Below are positions 58,750 through 64,000 of a DNA stretch of 64,000 nucleotides, in pieces. Each line of letters begins with the position of its first letter. Position 1 is the first letter of the stretch. The translations under genes were made by a program, and so were the position numbers. The stretch comes from QHXN01 sp963785125 (GTDB taxonomy: Bacteria > Acidobacteriota > Blastocatellia > Pyrinomonadales > Pyrinomonadaceae), in assembly GCA_963785125.1 (NCBI GenBank), contig CAWATU010000007.1, forward strand, positions 992,001 to 1,056,000. The letters run 5' to 3'. The notes beneath the pieces were generated by a model. That model saw only the letters and a program-made list of their open reading frames with translations, had not been told where the DNA came from and did not search any database.

Positions 58750-61245
58750 TTACTCGTATCTAAGTGCTTCCACCGGGTCCACTTTCGTCGCGCGGCGCGC
58801 GGGCAGGTAGCAGGCGAGGAGTGCTACGCCAGCGAGCAGCAGCGCCACCGAGCCGAAGGTCGCGGGGTCGGTGGCCGAGACGCCGTAGAGCAGCCCGTCC
58901 AACAGTCGCGTCAGCGCGAACGCGCAGAGGAGGCCGGCGAGGACTCCCGCCAGCGTCACCTTCATCCCTTCGCGCAGGACGAGCAGCAGCACGTCACGGC
59001 CCCGCGCGCCGAGCGCCATCCGCACGCCGAGTTCATGCGTGCGCTGCGCGACCGCGTAGCTCACCATCCCGAAGACGCCGACCGAGGCGAGCACGAGCCC
59101 GAGCAGGCCGAACACTCCCGCCACGCCCGACAGCACGCGCTGCGGCAGGAGCGCGACCGACTGGTGCTCGGCCACGGACATCATGAACTCCGGCGCCACG
59201 TTCACATCGACCGCCGCCGCCTCGCGCCGAATCGCTTCGTAGACCTGCGACGCCGCGACGCCGCGTGCGCCGCGCGCGTGCAGCACCATCCGCTGCGCGA
59301 AGAAGCTCTCCTCGCCCTCGCGCCCGAAGGGCAGGTAGAGGAAGGGGCGCGGCGTCTCTCCCTTAACTCTGAAGGCGCCCGCGCGCGCGACGCCGACGAT
59401 CTCGAAGACGGTCGAGCCCGTCTTGAGCCGCTTGCCTAAGGGGTCAGTGTCGGGGAAGAAGCGACGTGCGAAAGCCTCGTCCACGACGGCCACGTCGCGC
59501 GCCTCGTCGCCCTCTCTGAAGTCGCGCCCGCGCATGACGTTGATACCGACGGTGTCGAAGTAGCCCGGCGTGACGACGTTGTAGTCGGCGCGAATCATCG
59601 ACTCGGAATGCTCGTCGTTCGTGTCGGCCCAGTCGAAAGACTCGTGCCCCTCGACGCCGATGCCGACGGCCGCCTGCGTCCCGCCAACAGGCACCATCAG
59701 CGCGAGCGACGCGGCCTCGACACCGGGCGCCGTGCGAACTCGTTCAAGCAGTCGTCGGTAGAAGTCGCGCGCACGCTCGTCTGTGTAGCCGAACATCTGC
59801 GGGTTGAAGGAGGCGGTCTGTACCTGCTCGGGGTCTGCGCCCGGCCGCACCTCGCGCGCGTAGGTGAGCGCGCGCAGGAAGAGCCCGGCCGAGACGAGCA
59901 GCAGCACCGTCACCGCGACCTGCGCGCCGACGAACAGATCGCGCAGGCGCGAGCGTCGCGCGCCGAGCCCTGGCTCGCCCTTGAGCGCGCGCGAAACGTC
60001 TGTGCGCGTCGCCTGAAGCGCGGGCGCGAGCCCGAAGAGGACGCCGGTCGCGAGCGAGACCGCGAGCGTCCAACTCAACACGCGCCAGTCGAGCCGCGGA
60101 GTCAGCTCAATGGGGATACGCACCGACGGCTTGAAGGCGAACAGAAGGTCTGTCATCCACAGCGCGAAGAGCGCGCCCACCGCGCCGCCCGCGAGACAGA
60201 GCAGTACGCTCTCCGTCAGGAGTTGTCGCACGACGCGCCAGCGTCCCGCGCCGAGCGCGAGACGCACGGCCACCTCGCGCCTGCGCGCCGTGGCGCGTGC
60301 CAGCAGAAGGCTCGTCAGGTTCGCGCACGCGATGAAGAGCACGAGGTTGACGATGACGAGCAGCAGCGCCGTGAAGCCATAAAGCGCGCCGCTTAACTTT
60401 CGCGGGAACGCGCCCACGGACACCAGCTCAACCGTGCGCCCGCGGTGACGCTCGGGCTCGCCGCGCCCCGGAAGACCCAGCTCGGGGTGCGCGTCCTCGA
60501 ACCTCGCGCGCAGAGCGCCCAGCTCGGCCGTCGCCTGCTCGACGGTAACGCCGTCCTTCAGTCTACCCGTCAACTGCAACCACTCGGCGTGAATCGAGCC
60601 GAGCATGTCGGAGATGGGCAAAACCTGCCGCTGCATTGAGACGGGCACAAACACGTCGGGCGCGAAGAAGGAGAAGGTGCTCGTAAAACCTTTCGGCGCG
60701 ACGCCGACGACGGTGAACTGTTGGCCGTTGAGGCGGACGCTCTGACCAATCACCGAAGGGTCTGCGCCGAAGCGCCGCTCCCACGCGGCGTGGCTCAGCA
60801 CCGCGACCGCGTGCGCGCCGGGTTCGCCGTCCTCTGCCGGAGAGAAGAAGCGACCGCGCTCGGGCGCCACGCCCAACACGTCGAAGTAGTTCGCCGAGAC
60901 GATCATCCCGAACGCCTGCTCGGACTGCCCCGCCGCGGTGCCGAGGCTCAGCGGCAGCTCGCCCCAGCAGAGCAGACCTTCGAGCGCGTTGTTGTTATCA
61001 CGGAAGAATTGGTAAGACGGATACGAAGCCGCGAAACGCTCCTCCTCGTCGGAGTCGCCGCGCACGTCGAAGACGCGCCCGGGCTCTCTGACCTTCGGCG
61101 AGCCGGACAGGACGGCGCCCGCCACGCTGAAGATGGCCGTGTTCGCGCCTATCCCCAGCGCCAGCGAGAGCACGGCCACGACCGTGAACGCAGGGCTCTT
61201 CCGAAGCATCCGCGCCGCGAACCGCATGTCCCGCCAGAGGGTCAT
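58750..61245 (-). CDS. ADOP duplicated permease, array copy 12 (divergent ends)
   Basis: 831 residues from ATG 61245. Its first periplasmic domain opens SVAGAVLSGSPKVREPGRVF and is acidic (DSDEEERF), unlike any other copy. The C-terminal box reads KVDPVEALRYE, replacing the common PMVALRYE. Coupling segments are REVAVRLALGAGRWRVVRQL and QRTHELGVRMALGARGRDVL. The mid-domain lacks the usual LVVAEVALS and has LFVGAQVAVTVLLLVSAGLF. The gap to copy 13 is 14 bases, so it is co-transcribed despite its divergence. The distinct exterior suggests a different partner or cargo. Confidence 0.92.
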   Translation of the reverse strand: MTLWRDMRFAARMLRKSPAFTVVAVLSLALGIGANTAIFSVAGAVLSGSPKVREPGRVFDVRGDSDEEERFAASYPSYQFFRDNNNALEGLLCWGELPLSLGTAAGQSEQAFGMIVSANYFDVLGVAPERGRFFSPAEDGEPGAHAVAVLSHAAWERRFGADPSVIGQSVRLNGQQFTVVGVAPKGFTSTFSFFAPDVFVPVSMQRQVLPISDMLGSIHAEWLQLTGRLKDGVTVEQATAELGALRARFEDAHPELGLPGRGEPERHRGRTVELVSVGAFPRKLSGALYGFTALLLVIVNLVLFIACANLTSLLLARATARRREVAVRLALGAGRWRVVRQLLTESVLLCLAGGAVGALFALWMTDLLFAFKPSVRIPIELTPRLDWRVLSWTLAVSLATGVLFGLAPALQATRTDVSRALKGEPGLGARRSRLRDLFVGAQVAVTVLLLVSAGLFLRALTYAREVRPGADPEQVQTASFNPQMFGYTDERARDFYRRLLERVRTAPGVEAASLALMVPVGGTQAAVGIGVEGHESFDWADTNDEHSESMIRADYNVVTPGYFDTVGINVMRGRDFREGDEARDVAVVDEAFARRFFPDTDPLGKRLKTGSTVFEIVGVARAGAFRVKGETPRPFLYLPFGREGEESFFAQRMVLHARGARGVAASQVYEAIRREAAAVDVNVAPEFMMSVAEHQSVALLPQRVLSGVAGVFGLLGLVLASVGVFGMVSYAVAQRTHELGVRMALGARGRDVLLLVLREGMKVTLAGVLAGLLCAFALTRLLDGLLYGVSATDPATFGSVALLLAGVALLACYLPARRATKVDPVEALRYE

Positions 61246-61259
61246 AGCTCACCCCTTAT

Positions 61260-63692
61260 TCATTCGTAACGCAGTGCCACCATCGGATCGACCTTCGTCG
61301 CCCTGCGCGCCGGGAGGTAAGACGCGAGGAGTGCGACGAGTGTGAGCAGGAGCGCGACGCCTGCGAACGTCAGAGGGTCTGTGGCCGTGACGCCGTAGAG
61401 CAGGCTCGCCATCACGCGCGTCAGCGCGAACGCGCAGAGGAGCCCGAGCCCGACGCCCGCGAGCGCCAGCAGCATCCCGCGCCCGACGACCATCCGCAGC
61501 ACATCCCCCTGCTGCGCGCCGAGCGCGATGCGGATGCCGATCTCGTGCGTGCGCTGCGTGACGGCGTAAGACATCACGCCGTAGATGCCTGCGGCCGCGA
61601 GCACGAGCGCCATGCAGGCGAAGAGCGCCAGTACCAGCGAGTTGAAGCGCGGCTGCGCGACCGACTCGCCAACGAGTTGCTCCAACGTCCGCACCTCCGC
61701 GACCGGCTGCGCCCTGTCCACCGCGCGCACGGCCTCGCGCACGCCGGGCACAATGCCCTCCGGCTCGATGGTCGAGCGCACGACGTAGGAGACGCCGCCG
61801 AACGGGTCTTGCAGGTACGAGGCGTATATCTCGGGCACGGCCTCGCGGCCCGGCTCCTCGCTGCGCACGTCCGCGACAACGCCGACGATCTCCTTCCAGA
61901 TGGGCTGGCCGTCCGGCCCGATGCCGTAGCTGATGCGCTGCCCGACCGGGTCTTCGTTGGGGAAGTCACGGCGTGCGAGCGCCTGGTTGACGGCGAGCAC
62001 GAGCGGCGCCGCATCCGTGTCGCGCGCGTCGGGCACGCGCCCTTTGACGACGGCAATGCCTGCGGCGCGGAAGTAGTCGGGGCTCACGCTGCGATAGTTG
62101 ACCGAGGGACGCTGGTCGCGCCTGAGCGGCGACCGCCCCTCGAACTGAATGCCGGCGGTCGGCCCCTTCACGAGCGGCAGCGTGTTGATGAAGCCGACGG
62201 ACTCGACGCCGGGGAGGACGGCGACGCGCTCGGCCACGTCGCGGTAGAAGTTCGTATACTGCGCGTCCTCTCGGAAGCGTTCGCCCGAAGGGCTCAGGCG
62301 GAAGGTGAGCACGCTCTGCGGGCGGAAGCCCAGCTCGACGGCGCGCAAGGAGAGGAAGCTGCGGAAGAGGAGACCGGCGCCGACGAGCAGCACTAAGCTC
62401 AGCGCCACCTCGGAGACGATTAAAAGGTTACGCAGGCGCCCCGCGCGCGCGCCGCCCGTCGAGCCCCGCGCGCTCTCCTTCAGCGCGCCCTGCACGTCCG
62501 GCCGCGTGAACTGCAAGGCGGGCGCGAGCCCGAAGGCCAGCCCCGTCGCGCACGAGACGAGGAGCGTGAACCCGAGCACGCGCGGGTCAACGCCGATGTC
62601 TGCGACGCGTGGGAACTCCGCGGGCAGCAAGCCCTTCAAAAGGTCAACACCCCACCAACCGAGCAGGAGCCCCGCGGCCCCGCCGAGGAGCGCGAGCAGC
62701 ACGCTCTCGACGAGGAGCTGACGCGCGAGCCTGAGCCGCGTCGCGCCGAGCGCCGAGCGCACCGCCATCTCCTTCTGGCGCCCCGCGGCGCGTGCAAGCA
62801 GCAGGTTCGCCACGTTCGCGCACGCGATGAGTAGCACGAGCGCGACCGCGCCGAGCAGCAGCAAAAGCGCACGGCTGCTCTCGCCGACGAGGTGCTCGTG
62901 CAACGTGACGACGCGGTTGAAGCGCTTGCTGTTCGACTCGGGGTATTGCTCGCGCAGGCGCCCGGTGATGGTCTCCATCTCGGTGCGCGCGTGCTCAAGC
63001 GTCTCGCCTTGCTTGAGCAGCGCGACCGCGGTCAGGAACCCGAAGCCGCGCGAGCGCTCCACGTCCTGCTGCGCGCTGAAGGTGGGCACGCGCGCGAACG
63101 GCGGCACCCAGACCTCCGTGCGGTCGGGATACGAGAAGCCTTCGGGTGCGACGCCGATGACCTCGTAGGCGACGCCGTCGAGCGTGACGCTCTTCCCGAT
63201 GACGGAAGCGTCCGTGCCGAAGCGGCGTTGCCAGAGCGCGTGACTGAGGACGACGACGGGCGCGTGCCCGGCCTTCTCCTCTTCGGGCCGGAAGAAGCGG
63301 CCCGCGCGGGGCCGCGCGCCGAACACGTCGAAGAAGGCGGCCGAGGTCATGGCGAAGTCGATGCGCTCGGCCTCGTCGCCGACGGCGAGGTTCGACGTGC
63401 GCGTGAGGATGGCCGCCATGTGCTCGAAGACGTTGGCCTGCTCGCGCCAGTCGAGGAAGTTGGCCGCTGTGGACTGGACGCGCCGCCCCTCGGGGCTCAA
63501 CTCCTGAATGGCGACGACGCGCTCCGCGTTCGGATACTGGAGCGGACGCAGAAGCACGGCGTTGACGACCGAGAAGATGGCCGTGTTCGCGCCCACACCC
63601 AGCGCCAGCGCCACGACGGCAACCAGCGTGAAACCCGGGTTCGCGCGCATCGCCCGCACCCCGTACCGCACGTCCTGCCACAGTGTTCTCAT
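61260..63692 (-). CDS. ADOP duplicated permease, array copy 13
   Basis: 810 residues from ATG 63692. Span 1 is LVAVVALALGVGANTAIFSV. Periplasmic domain 1 opens RPLQYPNAERVVAIQELSPE. Coupling segments are KEMAVRSALGATRLRLARQL and QRTHEIGIRIALGAQQGDVL. The ending is canonical. It begins a three-gene block after a 111-bp gap that holds a 24-bp perfect inverted repeat. The close match of its N- and C-terminal boxes to copies 1 and 5 suggests recent duplication or conversion at the ends. Confidence 0.93.
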   Translation of the reverse strand: MRTLWQDVRYGVRAMRANPGFTLVAVVALALGVGANTAIFSVVNAVLLRPLQYPNAERVVAIQELSPEGRRVQSTAANFLDWREQANVFEHMAAILTRTSNLAVGDEAERIDFAMTSAAFFDVFGARPRAGRFFRPEEEKAGHAPVVVLSHALWQRRFGTDASVIGKSVTLDGVAYEVIGVAPEGFSYPDRTEVWVPPFARVPTFSAQQDVERSRGFGFLTAVALLKQGETLEHARTEMETITGRLREQYPESNSKRFNRVVTLHEHLVGESSRALLLLLGAVALVLLIACANVANLLLARAAGRQKEMAVRSALGATRLRLARQLLVESVLLALLGGAAGLLLGWWGVDLLKGLLPAEFPRVADIGVDPRVLGFTLLVSCATGLAFGLAPALQFTRPDVQGALKESARGSTGGARAGRLRNLLIVSEVALSLVLLVGAGLLFRSFLSLRAVELGFRPQSVLTFRLSPSGERFREDAQYTNFYRDVAERVAVLPGVESVGFINTLPLVKGPTAGIQFEGRSPLRRDQRPSVNYRSVSPDYFRAAGIAVVKGRVPDARDTDAAPLVLAVNQALARRDFPNEDPVGQRISYGIGPDGQPIWKEIVGVVADVRSEEPGREAVPEIYASYLQDPFGGVSYVVRSTIEPEGIVPGVREAVRAVDRAQPVAEVRTLEQLVGESVAQPRFNSLVLALFACMALVLAAAGIYGVMSYAVTQRTHEIGIRIALGAQQGDVLRMVVGRGMLLALAGVGLGLLCAFALTRVMASLLYGVTATDPLTFAGVALLLTLVALLASYLPARRATKVDPMVALRYE

Positions 63693-63710
63693 CGCTCCCC
63701 CTTTCGCATA

Positions 63711-63796
63711 AACCGTGAACCGTCAACCGTGACAGGAACGTGAACCGTGACGAGAGGAGAGCTGTTCTAACTTGTCACGGTTGACGGTTCACGGTT
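63711..63796. repeat. Perfect 24-bp heptamer inverted repeat between copies 14 and 13
   Basis: Arms 63711-63734 and 63773-63796 are exact complements. Units are AACCGTG, AACCGTC, AACCGTG. The loop of 38 bases contains another AACGTGAACCGTGA-like copy. The right arm ends seven bases from the TAA of copy 14. The unit matches that of the repeat at 26.4 kb. Confidence 0.8.
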
Positions 63797-63803
63797 CACG
63801 GTC

Positions 63804-64000
63804 TTACTCGTGCCTGAGAGCCACCATCGGATCGACCTTCGTCGCGCGGCGCGCGGGGACGAAGCAGGCGAGGAGCGCGGCGACGGCCAGCACGAACGCG
63901 ACGCCGCCGAAGACCAGCGGGTCGGTCGCCGAGACGCCGTAAAGGATGCTCGCCATCAGGCGCGTCAACAGGAGCGCGCACGCGAGCCCGAGCCCGAGCC
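63804..64000 (-). CDS. ADOP duplicated permease, array copy 14, C-terminal end only
   Basis: The last 65 codons are inside the window. They read as the final two spans of an ADOP protein: ALLLTRLMASILYGVSATDP, a hydrophobic span, and ARRATKVDPMVALRHE before TAA. The penultimate residue is His instead of the usual Tyr. The rest of the gene, and possibly more copies, lie to the right. Confidence 0.9.
   Translation of the reverse strand, partial: LGLGLACALLLTRLMASILYGVSATDPLVFGGVAFVLAVAALLACFVPARRATKVDPMVALRHE

Larger units (their letters stand above)
31312..64000 (-). other. Tandem array of 13 complete plus one partial ADOP permease genes
   Basis: All fourteen genes point left, with stop-to-stop spacing of 2.43-2.68 kb. 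Every protein has the same plan: a short amphipathic start (QDVRYG-like), span 1, a periplasmic MacB_PCD-like domain, an FtsX-like three-span block, then a second periplasmic domain and a second FtsX-like block, ending near ARRATKVDPMVALRYE. Within each gene the last 60 or so bases are nearly identical to those of the others. Eight gaps are 6-21 bp and lack repeats; five are 53-111 bp and all contain an inverted repeat. No PadR regulator gene, the usual ADOP neighbour, is seen. The array continues past the right edge. Confidence 0.95.

Overview
The window is GC-rich bacterial DNA and points to Acidobacteriota. The main evidence is a long tandem array of ADOP-type permeases (acidobacterial duplicated orphan permeases: two fused MacB/FtsX permease halves). 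Supporting signs are a TIGR02999-type ECF sigma factor beside a giant Ser/Thr kinase with TolB-like and TPR modules, and a LytTR/His_kinase pair. A class such as Blastocatellia is plausible but cannot be fixed by eye. No rRNA, tRNA, CRISPR array or transposase was seen.

Left part (1-31 kb), read from the left. A translationally coupled TIR protein plus STAND-type NTPase (the NTPase runs off the left edge) may be a defence or signalling pair. After a 570-bp gap with no convincing gene come a secreted beta-sandwich protein and a secreted metallo-beta-lactamase-fold hydrolase. Next are a LytTR two-component pair and a PaoABC-like periplasmic molybdenum hydroxylase operon (Tat-signal 2Fe-2S, molybdopterin and FAD subunits) with a small Cys-rich protein and a DUF1326-like protein downstream. 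An MFS exporter and an ECF sigma/anti-sigma/Spy-like envelope-stress cluster follow. A second ECF sigma factor, with a good sigma-70-type promoter, precedes a 1743-residue kinase. Then come two small proteins, a seven-bladed WD40 protein and a REC-HK-REC-REC hybrid kinase with a separate single-domain receiver.

Right part (26.5-64 kb). Everything here lies on the minus strand. Thirteen complete ADOP permease genes and the 3' end of a fourteenth lie head to tail from the right edge down to 31.3 kb. They are followed in transcription order by an NtrC-type response regulator, a LURP-one-like protein, an NtrY-like sensor kinase and a LolD/MacB-type ABC ATPase. ADOP permeases usually lack an adjacent ATPase. 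Here one ATPase and one two-component system sit at the promoter-distal end of the whole array, so the locus may be one system in which a single motor serves many alternative permeases (inference).

A second layer lies in the intergenic DNA. At nine places, several of them directly after a stop codon, there are inverted repeats whose arms are built from 7-nt units. The units differ (GGTGAAT, AACCGTG, GGACGAT, GATGAAT, GTAGGCA and others) but the period is the same. Inside the permease array, inverted repeats occur only in the five long gaps and never in the short ones, so they divide the array into blocks of 1+, 3, 2, 2, 1 and 5 genes.
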